From Nitrospirota bacterium (GTDB lineage: Bacteria; Nitrospirota; 9FT-COMBO-42-15; HDB-SIOI813), in the NCBI GenBank assembly GCA_016212215.1, contig JACRGV010000034.1:1-37138 (forward strand): a stretch of DNA of 37,138 nt, written 5' to 3'. Under the pieces are notes generated by a model. It did not search any database, was not told the origin of the DNA, and was given only the letters and a program-made list of their open reading frames with translations. Positions 8,229 through 16,607 of this stretch are shown here, one piece after another. Both the position numbers and the translations under genes were made by a program. Positions within the stretch are counted from its first letter, which is position 1, and the number at the start of each line of letters is the position of its first letter.

Positions 8229-8229
8229 T

Positions 8230-8248
8230 TTGCAATTGACATACCATA
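8230..8248 (-). promoter_or_regulatory. Predicted sigma-54 (-24/-12) promoter for flgB operon
   Basis: Read on the minus strand the site is TATGGTATGTCAATTGCAA. The invariant GG and GC are exactly 10 nt apart, the -12 half TTGCA is perfect, and the -24 half TGGTATG matches five of seven positions of TGGCACG. The expected start site is near 8219. The adjacent sigma-54 activator gene makes the prediction plausible. No activator-binding site was identified. Confidence 0.65.
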
Positions 8249-8367
8249 TTCCAAATAGTTATATTTACCATAATTTTCAATGAGTTATACATTGCCTTTG
8301 TTTTCCTTAGCATTTTATATACGGTCATATTGGCCGCCTTGTTTTTGAGGGGCAGGCAAAATCTGCC

Positions 8368-9720
8368 TCATATAACACCCTCTTCCCTGTACTCCTTCAA
8401 TTTATTCCTTAGGGTACGGACCCCGATGCCGAGCAGTTTTGCTGCCATTGTCCTGTTGCCCTTTACATCTTCAAGGGTTTTCATTATCAATGACCTCTCC
8501 ATTGCATGTACAGAAAGACCTGCGCTGATTACGGATTCTTTCTCCTTTTCTTCTGTTTTCCCATCTATCATTATGTGTTCAGGCATAATGGTATCACCGT
8601 CCGTCAGTAGGATGGCCCTTTCCATGGTGTTTTCGAGTTCCCTTATGTTTCCCCTCCATTCATGCTTCTGCAATATTGACATTGCATCCCCGGATACCTT
8701 CAATAAAGACAACCGGTTTCCCTTGACACCGATATTACGGTGCTTTGTCAAAAAGAATTCAGCCAGATATGGTATATCCCCGCTCCTATCTCTCAAAGGG
8801 GGAAGGGTTACCGGAAAAACATTCAGCCTGTAATATAGGTCCTCCCTGAATCTTCCTTCTTCAACCTCTTTTTTCAATGACTTGTTTGTAGTGGCAATAA
8901 CCCTGATATTGATGTCTACAGGTTCCCTTCCGCCTATAGTATCAACCTGGCGTTCCTGAAGAACACGTAACAGCTTGGCCTGTAAGGGCAGGCTCATCTC
9001 GCTGATTTCATCAAGCAGTAATGTCCCATTATGGGCCTGAATAAATTTCCCGTTTCGTTTGTTAATTGCGCCGGTAAAAGAACCCTTTTCATATCCGAAC
9101 AACTCACTCTCAAGCAGGCCGTCAGGAATAGCCGCACAATTTATTGCTGTAAATGAGCCGGAAATCCTCCGGCTTCTGTTATGAATAAACTTTGCGAACA
9201 TCTCCTTGCCTGTGCCGCTTTCCCCTTCTATGAGTACAGTTACATCGCTGAGGGCAATCCCTTCTGCAATCTTTAACAGCCTCTGCATCTTTGGGTCCTG
9301 TGTAACAATCTCATGTTGAATTTTCTTTTCTGCAGAAGTATTTTTGTTTTCCGGCATTGAGGCTATTCCCCTTTTCACAACCTCTTCAAGGGCCTCTATA
9401 GAAAACGGTTTTATAAGATAATCAAAGGCCCCCAGTTTCATGGCCTCCACAGCATTATCAATAGTCCCGTAAGCAGTAATAATAACAACCGGCGTATCCT
9501 GCGACTGTCTCTTAATCTCTTTTAATACATGTATACCTTCACTGCTGTTGGTCATCCTGATGTCAGTAATTACCATGCAAAACTTTCCTGATGAGAATTT
9601 TTCAATCGCCTCGTTACCCTCTGATGCTGTTTCAACAATGTATCCGCACCGTTTGAGTGTTTCGCTCATGGCGTATCTCATCTCCCGGTCATCATCTACA
9701 AGAAGGATTAATTGATTCAT
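8368..9720 (-). CDS. Sigma-54-dependent response regulator, FlgR/FleR-like
   Basis: A 450-residue NtrC-family activator. The receiver domain (1-120) has acidic pocket DD at 9-10, phospho-acceptor D53 and KPF near 104. The AAA+ domain has Walker A GESGTGKE at about 166-173. The sigma-54 contact loop is GSFTGA (about 213-218), a common Ala-to-Ser variant of GAFTGA. The C-terminal Fis-type helix-turn-helix includes GNRTMAAKLLGIGVRTLRNKLKEY. It starts with ATG overlapping the kinase stop (ATGA) and lies just upstream of the flgB promoter. By context it probably drives rod and hook transcription as FlgR or FleR do elsewhere. Confidence 0.88.
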   Translation of the reverse strand: MNQLILLVDDDREMRYAMSETLKRCGYIVETASEGNEAIEKFSSGKFCMVITDIRMTNSSEGIHVLKEIKRQSQDTPVVIITAYGTIDNAVEAMKLGAFDYLIKPFSIEALEEVVKRGIASMPENKNTSAEKKIQHEIVTQDPKMQRLLKIAEGIALSDVTVLIEGESGTGKEMFAKFIHNRSRRISGSFTAINCAAIPDGLLESELFGYEKGSFTGAINKRNGKFIQAHNGTLLLDEISEMSLPLQAKLLRVLQERQVDTIGGREPVDINIRVIATTNKSLKKEVEEGRFREDLYYRLNVFPVTLPPLRDRSGDIPYLAEFFLTKHRNIGVKGNRLSLLKVSGDAMSILQKHEWRGNIRELENTMERAILLTDGDTIMPEHIMIDGKTEEKEKESVISAGLSVHAMERSLIMKTLEDVKGNRTMAAKLLGIGVRTLRNKLKEYREEGVI

Positions 9721-10454
9721 AATTCATCCTCTGCTGATTGTTTAACTGCAGGAAACTTGATTGTAAACTTAGTCCCCTCGCCTTCCTTGCTCTGCACCTT
9801 GATATTCCCTCCATGCACCTTCAGAATATTGTGAACTATAGTTAAACCAAGACCCGTGCCTTTCTCACTTGTAGTAAAAAAGGGGTCAAAAATCCTTTCT
9901 GATAATTCAGCAGGGATTCCGCATCCTGTGTCTGTAATATGGATATCAACATCCATATCAGGGAATCTTTTTATTGTTTCAATAGTCAAAACACCACCGG
10001 CCTTCATAGCCTGCAGGGAATTCACAAACATATTGACGAACACCTGCCTTATAAGTATTTCATCACAATTTATCCATATATCAGGGTCTATCTTCTGTAT
10101 TACTTTTATATTATTTTTCAATATGTTATATGACACAACTTCAAGGCATTTCTGAAGCATAATTTCAGCATTATTCATCTTTAAGTTTGGTTTAGGTGTG
10201 CGGGTAAAGTGGAGGAGGTTTGAAAGGATTGTGTCAATATTCTTGACACTGCATATCACATGGTCAATAAGCCTCTTTTTGTCTGCATCATCGTTTAATT
10301 CCTTACGGAGTAAAGATGTTATCAGTTCAATACTACCCAGAGGGTTTCTAACCTCATGCACAATCTTTGTTACAATCCATCCTAAAGATTCAAGACGCCC
10401 CTCTCTCTCCTGATCTATTGTGGGCCGTATATTCATTAGCGTATCATCCTTCAT
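9717..10454 (-). CDS. Soluble histidine kinase, FlgS/FleS-like
   Basis: A 245-residue cytoplasmic kinase with no membrane segment and no recognisable PAS domain. The H box HEVRNPLGSIEL has phospho-acceptor His at about 33. The N box NMFVNSLQAM and the G boxes DTGCGIP and GTGLGLTIV complete an intact ATP-binding domain. It is coupled to the downstream sigma-54 regulator by a 4-nt overlap, so the two form a cognate pair. Soluble kinases of this type sense completion of the flagellar export apparatus in FlgS-type systems. That role is inferred here from the neighbourhood. Confidence 0.85.
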   Translation of the reverse strand: MKDDTLMNIRPTIDQEREGRLESLGWIVTKIVHEVRNPLGSIELITSLLRKELNDDADKKRLIDHVICSVKNIDTILSNLLHFTRTPKPNLKMNNAEIMLQKCLEVVSYNILKNNIKVIQKIDPDIWINCDEILIRQVFVNMFVNSLQAMKAGGVLTIETIKRFPDMDVDIHITDTGCGIPAELSERIFDPFFTTSEKGTGLGLTIVHNILKVHGGNIKVQSKEGEGTKFTIKFPAVKQSAEDEL

Positions 10455-10485
10455 TTATACTCCCGTAAATAGTGTCCGTTAAACC

Positions 10486-10572
10486 GTCTTACTTCTTACC
10501 GTCTTACTTCTTACCGTCTTACTTCTTACCTCTTACTTCTTGCCTCTTACTTCTTGCCTCTTGCCTCTTACC
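10486..10572. repeat. 7-mer array between the TPR gene and the kinase
   Basis: The array is a run of ACTTCTT, ACCGTCTT, ACCTCTT, GCCTCTT type units. It includes a thrice-repeated 15-bp higher-order unit (GTCTTACTTCTTACC) at its left. The array directly abuts the end of the TPR gene. Confidence 0.8.
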
Positions 10573-12655
10573 TGACTACCAACGCTAAATCCTTCATCCT
10601 CTCCTCTGAGACCTGTTTTATAAGCCCTGTAGAACCATCTGCGAGCCTTGAGAATATCCTCTTTGCATCCTCTTTCTTATTCAATCTCATCAGGCAGTCA
10701 CCTATCATAAACTGGACTGTATCCGAGTCTTCTTTACCGGCTTTATAATTAGATGCCGAACGATAGGCATCAAGCGCCTCCTGATATTTTTCAAGTCCAA
10801 AATACGCATTACCAAGGGAGATGTTTGCAGTCTGTTTATATTCAACATCCTTACCCTTTCCTGAATGCGTTAACAAATCATTAAGAATAACAGCACCTTC
10901 TTCAAGCTTTCCTGATTTTAAAAGTATGTCTGAGAGCTTTACATAAGCAGTGGGATACTGATACGGGGCACCGCGTAAAACAGCATAAAAATAATTCGCT
11001 GCTTTATCATACTCTTTGAGATTATATAGGCTCTCTCCTGTCATAAAGGTTGCACTATTAAAATACTCACCCTGCGGGAAATCTGTTATATATCTCCCAA
11101 GTGCCTCCACAGCCTTACCATACTCACCAGTGTTAAAATACAATTCCCCCACCCTGTATAATGCTTTTTCTCTTTTATCACCATTTCGATCAACCACTTT
11201 CTGATATAGAGAAACAGCCTCACCTGTTAAATAGACCCGGCTGTTTGCATAAGCAATATCCATCAACAGGTCATCATCAGTAATACTGCCTACTGTTTGT
11301 TTAAGATATTTCTGATAACCCAATACAGCACCTGCATAATCCCCTTTTTTCATCTTTTCCCTAACCTGTTTACCGAGTCTTTCTGTAAGAACAGATAATG
11401 CGGATGACAGCTCCTTTGACATATTAGCGTCAGGCGATTTACTGAGCAGAGCACTGTAAATGTTGATGGCCTCATTCACTTTCCCCTGTGACTCGAGCAC
11501 CTTTGCAATCTTATATCTTGCCTTAACAGCCGTTGGATTATTACCGGATGCTGATTCAACATCCTTGTAATACTCAACCGCCTCATCCAGCAAACGATGG
11601 TCTGTTCCGAACATAAACTTCAGATCTCCAATAGCGAGTTTAATCTTGGTCTTTTCTTCAGTTGTGGGTGCTATTGCCATTGCCTCTCTGTAAATCTTTT
11701 CAGCTACAATAGCTTTATGTTCAAGGAGATAGGTATCAGCCACCCTTTTTAATGCAGTACATGATTTTGTTGTCTTAGGATAAAGGTTAAAATAATTGAG
11801 GAAACCCTCTCTCGCCTCTGAAAGCAGGCCGTTTTGAAATTGAACCTCGCTATAATTATAAAGGACTTGAGGTCTTCCCTTAATGTATGAAGGCCATTTC
11901 CTTAAACCTTCATCATATATCTTTTTTGCCTCCCCGTACTCATTCATTTCAACAAACACCCCTGCGATCCCAAAAAAACCTTCTCTCTCCTTATTCTCCG
12001 GGTACTCCTGTATCACTGTCCTGTATCCTTGTATAGCCTCTTTATATCTCCCCGTTTTCTCATAAGTTAAAGCAATCAGATACAGTGCCTCTGATCCGTA
12101 ACGTGATGCAGGGTAGTCATTCAAAAGCCGCTGAAAAATAGCCATAGCCTCTTCAAACTTTTCCATCTCAATATAGACTTTGCCGACCTCTATCAATATT
12201 GGAGGAACTTCTTGTGGTGCAACAGCCATTGCTAAGGTAAGTCCCTCCTTGAACGACTTGTGGGTTTTCATCAAAATATTCATATCCTTCTTTTCTTTTA
12301 ACTTAGCGCTTCGAAAAAAAATACTGCCGATATAAAGAACTGCTATCCTGTCCGAGTTAGTATTCGGATATTTTTCTGTTATGTCTGTAAAGATCCTGAA
12401 CGCATCTTCATACTTTCTATCCTTACAAAACCGTACAGCCTGTAAAAACTCTTCACTCCCTTTTCCCTGCACAGATTCTGCCCACAAAGGAACAGCATTG
12501 TCATCAAAATATTCAACCGAAACTGAGTTGAACGGCGAGGCAAGGAGAAGGGAATAGTTCATAAGTACAAACAGTAAGATTATTATTGCAAAGGAGAATT
12601 TTTTGAAGCTCCCTGCAAAAAACCGCAGGGAATCTTCGAAATGTAAGGTAGTCAT
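10568..12655 (-). CDS. Secreted or periplasmic TPR-repeat protein of the flagellar cluster
   Basis: A 695-residue protein with an N-terminal hydrophobic export segment (about 21-41, FAIIILLFVLMNYSLLLASP). The rest is a series of tetratricopeptide repeats, for example EEAMAIFQRLLNDYPASRYGSEALYLIALTY and EAIQGYRTVIQEYPENKEREGFFGIAGVF, with YfiO/BamD-like spacing. It has no enzymatic motif. It sits directly below a very good sigma-54 promoter and upstream of the kinase/regulator pair, so it is presumably co-regulated with motility. A function in envelope anchoring or placement of the flagellum is possible but unproven. The N-terminal 20 residues precede the hydrophobic segment and the true start could be internal. 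Confidence 0.8.
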   Translation of the reverse strand: MTTLHFEDSLRFFAGSFKKFSFAIIILLFVLMNYSLLLASPFNSVSVEYFDDNAVPLWAESVQGKGSEEFLQAVRFCKDRKYEDAFRIFTDITEKYPNTNSDRIAVLYIGSIFFRSAKLKEKKDMNILMKTHKSFKEGLTLAMAVAPQEVPPILIEVGKVYIEMEKFEEAMAIFQRLLNDYPASRYGSEALYLIALTYEKTGRYKEAIQGYRTVIQEYPENKEREGFFGIAGVFVEMNEYGEAKKIYDEGLRKWPSYIKGRPQVLYNYSEVQFQNGLLSEAREGFLNYFNLYPKTTKSCTALKRVADTYLLEHKAIVAEKIYREAMAIAPTTEEKTKIKLAIGDLKFMFGTDHRLLDEAVEYYKDVESASGNNPTAVKARYKIAKVLESQGKVNEAINIYSALLSKSPDANMSKELSSALSVLTERLGKQVREKMKKGDYAGAVLGYQKYLKQTVGSITDDDLLMDIAYANSRVYLTGEAVSLYQKVVDRNGDKREKALYRVGELYFNTGEYGKAVEALGRYITDFPQGEYFNSATFMTGESLYNLKEYDKAANYFYAVLRGAPYQYPTAYVKLSDILLKSGKLEEGAVILNDLLTHSGKGKDVEYKQTANISLGNAYFGLEKYQEALDAYRSASNYKAGKEDSDTVQFMIGDCLMRLNKKEDAKRIFSRLADGSTGLIKQVSEERMKDLALVVR

Positions 12656-12674
12656 ATTTATATTCGTTCGTTAA

Positions 12675-12694
12675 CCCCGCAGTAATCTGCGGGG
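12675..12694. promoter_or_regulatory. Hairpin in the leader of the TPR gene
   Basis: A perfect 8-bp stem, CCCCGCAG-TAAT-CTGCGGGG, lies between the predicted start site (about 12726) and the start codon at 12655. A related CCCTGC...GCAGGG pair lies just inside the coding region at about 12611-12632. It could influence mRNA stability or translation. Confidence 0.55.
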
Positions 12695-12736
12695 ATTGCA
12701 CTCACTATGCATTTTCATAAGCCAAGTTAGAGATAA

Positions 12737-12752
12737 AGCAATTCGTATGCCA
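12737..12752 (-). promoter_or_regulatory. Predicted sigma-54 (-24/-12) promoter for the TPR-kinase-regulator genes
   Basis: On the minus strand the sequence is TGGCATACGAATTGCT, an essentially perfect match to the consensus TGGCAYR-N4-TTGCW, with GG and GC 10 nt apart. The expected start is near 12726. It precedes the TPR gene and, by read-through, the kinase and regulator genes, implying possible autoregulation. Confidence 0.82.
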
Positions 12753-12907
12753 CGAAAATAATAAATGTAACTTATTGATTTGTTAAGGAAATTTAATGTG
12801 GAGTTAAATTTAGAAATATAGGAATTGTCAATCTATTGACGGATAGGAAGTCAAAAAAACAAAACAAACCTCAGCCATTCTCGCTGAAACATACCTCTCT
12901 TACAAAT

Positions 12908-12963
12908 GCGGGACAAGAATGTCCCGCCTATCGCGGCGATAGGCGGGGTTTTCTAACCCCGCT
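12908..12963. repeat. P2 palindromic repeat (inverted copy)
   Basis: The order of stems is reversed relative to the other copies: GCGGGACA...TGTCCCGC, then CCGCCTATC...GATAGGCGG, then GGCGGGG...CCCCGC. It lies downstream of the sigma-54 regulator gene and might serve as its transcript end. Confidence 0.75.
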
Positions 12964-13005
12964 GTAAGGGCATTTACCTGATACTTCACATAGAATTGCT
13001 GAAGA

Positions 13006-14394
13006 TTAATTATTGACGGGCATATCCAGTTTCTTCTTCTTTAGTTTTTCAACAAGGGTCGTCCTGTTTAATGACAGCAATTCAGCAGCTTTATTTTTTA
13101 CACCCTGTGCCTTTTGAAGCGCCTGCAGGATCAGTTTATTTTCAAACTCCTCTACTACATCATTAAGGTTTATACCGCTGTCAGGTATTGTCATAGATGA
13201 GATGCCGTGTTTTTCCCCTGAAAACCTGATCTTATCAGGAAGGTCTTCAATCATTATAATGCCTTCACCTTTTAAGATAACCAATCTCTCGATAAGGTTC
13301 TCAAGCTCCCTTATATTACCGGGCCATCTGTAAGAGATAAGTAATCCCATTGCCTCTCTTGAAAACCCTTCCAGCTTCCTTTTCTTTGACTTATTGAACT
13401 GCTCAAGAAAATGTTGAAGTAATATGGGAATATCATCCGTACGATCTCTTAGCGGCGGTATTAGAATAGGTATTACATTAAGTCTGTAAAACAGGTCCTC
13501 CCTGAACTTATTTTCTTCAACAGCCTTTTCAAGGTCAATATTTGTAGCAGCTATTATCCTTACATCTACCTTTATGGTCTTTGTCCCGCCGACACGTTCA
13601 AACTCTTTTTGCTGAAGTATCCTGAGAAGTTTGACCTGGAGGGTGGGACTCATCTCACCAATCTCATCAAGGAATATCGTTCCACCGTCGGCAAGTTCAA
13701 ACCTCCCGACACGCATAGCTATTGCACCTGTAAAAGCGCCCTTCTCATGGCCGAACAACTCACTCTCAAGGAGGTTCTCAGGAATGGCCCCGCAGTTTAT
13801 AGGTATGAGGGGTTTATTGCGTCTCTGGCTGTTAAAGTGGATAGTCCTTGCAACCAGCTCCTTACCTGTGCCGCTCTCACCTAAAATCAGGATTGTACTG
13901 TCAGTATCTGCCACCTTTTCGATAAGGGAACATACATTCTTTATTCCTTCACTTACACCTATGAGTTTTTCAAAACTGTACTTACCCTCAAGGCTCCTTT
14001 TGAGCCGGTCATTCTCAGTCTTAAGGTTCAGAAAATCCAGTGCACGCTTTATTAAGAGCAATACCTCTGTCTTATTGAACGGTTTAAGTAAATAATCAAA
14101 TGCACCTGCCTTCATTGCATCCACAGCCGTTGCCACTGTTGCATAACCGGTAATAATTATGCATTGTAAATCAGGGCAGATCCCCCTGACCTCCTTTATA
14201 AGCTCAATACCATTCATTAGAGGCAGATTAAGATCTGTAATCATAAGATGAAATTTATCTTTTCTTACCTCTTCGATTGCAGCGGGGCCATCGCCGGCTG
14301 TAGTAACAAGATAGCCGTTCATGGTAAGAAGGGTCGCCATTGTCTCACGGATATCGCGGTCATCATCAACTACAAGGATATGGGAGGGTTTCAT
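13006..14394 (-). CDS. Second sigma-54-dependent response regulator (NtrC family)
   Basis: 462 residues from the chosen ATG. The receiver domain has DDD at 10-12 and phospho-acceptor D54. The AAA+ domain has Walker A GESGTGKE (about 172-179) and an intact GAFTGA loop (about 219-224). The Fis-type C-terminal helix-turn-helix is VKNKAAELLSLNRTTLVEKLKKKKL. I prefer the ATG at 14394 (MKPSHILVVDD) over the in-frame TTG at 14400. There is no ribosome site upstream, and the predicted -10 box ends only six bases before the ATG, so a leaderless message is possible. No cognate kinase lies beside it. Its proximity to the flagellar cluster suggests, but does not prove, a motility role. Confidence 0.88.
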   Translation of the reverse strand: MKPSHILVVDDDRDIRETMATLLTMNGYLVTTAGDGPAAIEEVRKDKFHLMITDLNLPLMNGIELIKEVRGICPDLQCIIITGYATVATAVDAMKAGAFDYLLKPFNKTEVLLLIKRALDFLNLKTENDRLKRSLEGKYSFEKLIGVSEGIKNVCSLIEKVADTDSTILILGESGTGKELVARTIHFNSQRRNKPLIPINCGAIPENLLESELFGHEKGAFTGAIAMRVGRFELADGGTIFLDEIGEMSPTLQVKLLRILQQKEFERVGGTKTIKVDVRIIAATNIDLEKAVEENKFREDLFYRLNVIPILIPPLRDRTDDIPILLQHFLEQFNKSKKRKLEGFSREAMGLLISYRWPGNIRELENLIERLVILKGEGIIMIEDLPDKIRFSGEKHGISSMTIPDSGINLNDVVEEFENKLILQALQKAQGVKNKAAELLSLNRTTLVEKLKKKKLDMPVNN

Positions 14395-14400
14395 GTGCAA

Positions 14401-14443
14401 ATGCTACAAAATTTTGCAGTCTATGTCAACAAATAACTTGTTG
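14401..14443 (-). promoter_or_regulatory. Strong sigma-70-type promoter overlapped by a palindromic operator
   Basis: On the minus strand, a perfect -35 TTGACA (14424-14429) and a -10 TAGCAT (14401-14406) are separated by 17 nt. The palindrome CAACAA-N5-TTGTTG (14427-14443) overlaps the -35 box, an arrangement typical of repressor control. The site drives the sigma-54 regulator gene at 14394. Confidence 0.65.
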
Positions 14444-14447
14444 CACT
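14436..14447. repeat. 12-bp direct repeat at the left edge of the BREX island
   Basis: ACTTGTTGCACT here is identical in sequence and orientation to 33950-33961 at the other edge of the BREX island. It partly overlaps the palindromic operator listed above, so shared regulation is an alternative to a recombination scar. Confidence 0.5.
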
Positions 14448-14564
14448 CTGCAATTCTATGTGCAGCATCCGTCTTGAACTCCATGCAAATGTTTTCGCAC
14501 TATCTGAACAATCGTCTTACCCGCTCTATGCTCATACCTTGTTCTTACCTTTCCATTTATAGGC

Positions 14565-16592
14565 TCACTCAACCCCCATAGCCTTAAACACCGCATCAAT
14601 AGGATCGGCATAGAAGCTGTTCTGAAACTTTGACAATAGCTCCCCTGGAACCGTCTGAAAATCTCCGACACTGCTGGATGGGATAAGTATTCTCCTGGCG
14701 CCTGCGTCAAGGGCCACCCGCATGGCCTCTGCCAGATTTTCCACAGGTATAATATTCCCGCCTAAACTCATACTGCCTAAAACGACTATTTGCGATTGAA
14801 CTGATTTTCGTGTCAACGCCGAGGCAAGTGCAATAACTGCTGTCAAGGTCAGCGCTTCTGCCGGCCCGGAATTATGCAATTCAACGACATGAATATGAAA
14901 GTCGTGATCCCCGGCCTTTGGCGTAACGCTGACCCTTGATGAATTTGCCTTAAAATAATCAAAGGCCACACGCAAACATTCCTTAGAGGCGGAGCTTGAT
15001 CCAAGACCTGAAAAACGAACGGAACCATTACCCGGACTCATCTGAATCTCAATCCGATACATACCCAGGTGTCCGTTACTGCCTCGCGCAACAGTATGCA
15101 CCGTTCCCGGATTCATCGGCCCATCAGGAATGAGGAAACCACCGCCCTGCTCAGGAACAGAGATATACTTTTCCTCACTGGATACCTTGTCTGCATAACT
15201 AAAATGCACGTCATAAAACTCCATCCCGCCTATCTTCTTAAGCTGCTCCTTAACACGCCGTCTTGATTCAAGCGCGTAATCCAAACACCTTGCAACTGCA
15301 GCCTTATCATATTCACCATGAGGATAAAGAAGCTTTAACAACCCTGATACCATCTTTCTCACAGCAATCACGTCGCGCTGATTCAAATCCCGACCCAGGC
15401 GAAAATATTTATCAATCGCATCTGAATAATTATGTTTTCTCATCTCCCGTAAATACTCTGCCAGATAATCCACTATAAGACCGTAGTTGTTCGTAAAGAA
15501 CTCCGGCTTCATCTTGGGTATTTCCCATCCTGGTATATACGCATGGAACCGGTCAAAGAATGCAGAGTCAATCATATTCTCAGGAAAAGGCGAAAGCAGA
15601 TGGCTCGTTTTTATCAGAGTATCTACTGGCTGATTGATATTACCCACAAAAACCATCGAGGCATTGGCGTTTATCTGATCACGCCCGCGGGCAAATGAAC
15701 CTGACGCCATATAATCCTTCATAATCTGGACGCCATCTTTGTCAGTAAACGATATCCCCGCTACTTCATCAAACGCTACAACGTCCCACACACCCACAAG
15801 CCCGATCTGCCGGCGGCTCATATTGTAGAAAAGGTTGGCCACCGTTGTCTGTCCGCCAGAGACTAAAATGCTGTTCGGGCTGATTTCCTTATATAAATGG
15901 CTTTTACCGGTATTACGCGGACCCAGCTCACACGCATTGTAATTATTTTCAACAAAAGGTATCATTCGGGCTATCAGATGCCATTTAACACGCTCGGCAA
16001 ATAGAGTAGGCTCCATTCCGGCCGAACGCAACAAGGCATCCAGCCACTGTTCTTCAGTAAATGCGCGGCGTCCTTCAAAAAGAGTCTCCATGTCCATATT
16101 AGGCATTTGGATCGGCTTGATATCTTCAAGTATAAACGGCGATACACTCTGCCCTTCTTCATAAAAGTAACGCAAGTTTATAATTGACCAGATACCACCG
16201 GCCAGTAATTTCTGGTATTTCTTTACCGTGTCACTCGGCACAATGACATTCTTGATCCCCAAATTAGAAAAAACCGCCTCATAGATGTCTTTTTTTTCAT
16301 TGAGAGCGACCGTCACCTTATCAATCACTTTAAGCCCGCCCTTTTCCCTGACAATGGATTTGACCTTCTCCGCCTCATCAGGACGAACATAGTTCTCGGC
16401 AAGCACACGCTTGACGGTCTTCATACCGTCTTCAATGATCAAGTCGTCCGTTGACGCGCAATACTGCCCCAGAAGATACTCAAGGACATACACCGGCACA
16501 TTCGCGCCTTCCTTAATCTTCTTCGTCAAGTCCTTGCGGACAACCTTACCGCTAAAATGTTTATTAAGCAGATTATCCAATTCCGTATTCAT
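14565..16592 (-). CDS. brxL: BREX effector BrxL, AAA+/Lon-like protein
   Basis: 675 residues. The AAA+ core has Walker A GPRNTGKS (about 224-231) and Walker B VVAFDE (about 271-276). A C-terminal Lon-type domain runs from about 490 to the end. In the Lon catalytic region the usual GPSAG reads GPAEA (about 576), and the helix with the usual catalytic Lys reads ENLAEA. Both members of the Ser-Lys dyad are therefore replaced. BrxL is the restriction-side factor of type 1 BREX, a DNA-binding AAA+ ring rather than a proven protease. AAGGAG lies 6 nt before the ATG at 16592. It is last in the cluster, 15 nt after pglZ. Confidence 0.95.
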   Translation of the reverse strand: MNTELDNLLNKHFSGKVVRKDLTKKIKEGANVPVYVLEYLLGQYCASTDDLIIEDGMKTVKRVLAENYVRPDEAEKVKSIVREKGGLKVIDKVTVALNEKKDIYEAVFSNLGIKNVIVPSDTVKKYQKLLAGGIWSIINLRYFYEEGQSVSPFILEDIKPIQMPNMDMETLFEGRRAFTEEQWLDALLRSAGMEPTLFAERVKWHLIARMIPFVENNYNACELGPRNTGKSHLYKEISPNSILVSGGQTTVANLFYNMSRRQIGLVGVWDVVAFDEVAGISFTDKDGVQIMKDYMASGSFARGRDQINANASMVFVGNINQPVDTLIKTSHLLSPFPENMIDSAFFDRFHAYIPGWEIPKMKPEFFTNNYGLIVDYLAEYLREMRKHNYSDAIDKYFRLGRDLNQRDVIAVRKMVSGLLKLLYPHGEYDKAAVARCLDYALESRRRVKEQLKKIGGMEFYDVHFSYADKVSSEEKYISVPEQGGGFLIPDGPMNPGTVHTVARGSNGHLGMYRIEIQMSPGNGSVRFSGLGSSSASKECLRVAFDYFKANSSRVSVTPKAGDHDFHIHVVELHNSGPAEALTLTAVIALASALTRKSVQSQIVVLGSMSLGGNIIPVENLAEAMRVALDAGARRILIPSSSVGDFQTVPGELLSKFQNSFYADPIDAVFKAMGVE

Positions 16593-16607
16593 CAAATGCT
16601 CCTTCCC

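Larger units (their letters stand above)
12656..13005. other. 350-nt non-coding region between the second regulator and the TPR gene
   Basis: It contains the leader hairpin and sigma-54 promoter listed separately. An AT-rich stretch follows at about 12753-12860. An inverted copy of the P2 palindrome lies at about 12908-12963, just past the stop of the regulator gene at 13006. I see no ORF or RNA gene here. Confidence 0.7.

Noticed and set aside
8340-8372. Rho-independent terminator after the sigma-54 regulator (AGGCA...TGCCT hairpin)
   Set aside because: The stem is short and there is no T-run after it on the minus strand.
12702-12728. A second sigma-54-like site (TTGGCTTATGAAAATGCA, minus strand) near the TPR gene
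   Set aside because: The GG and GC elements are 11 nt apart rather than 10, and a much better site lies just upstream at 12737-12752.
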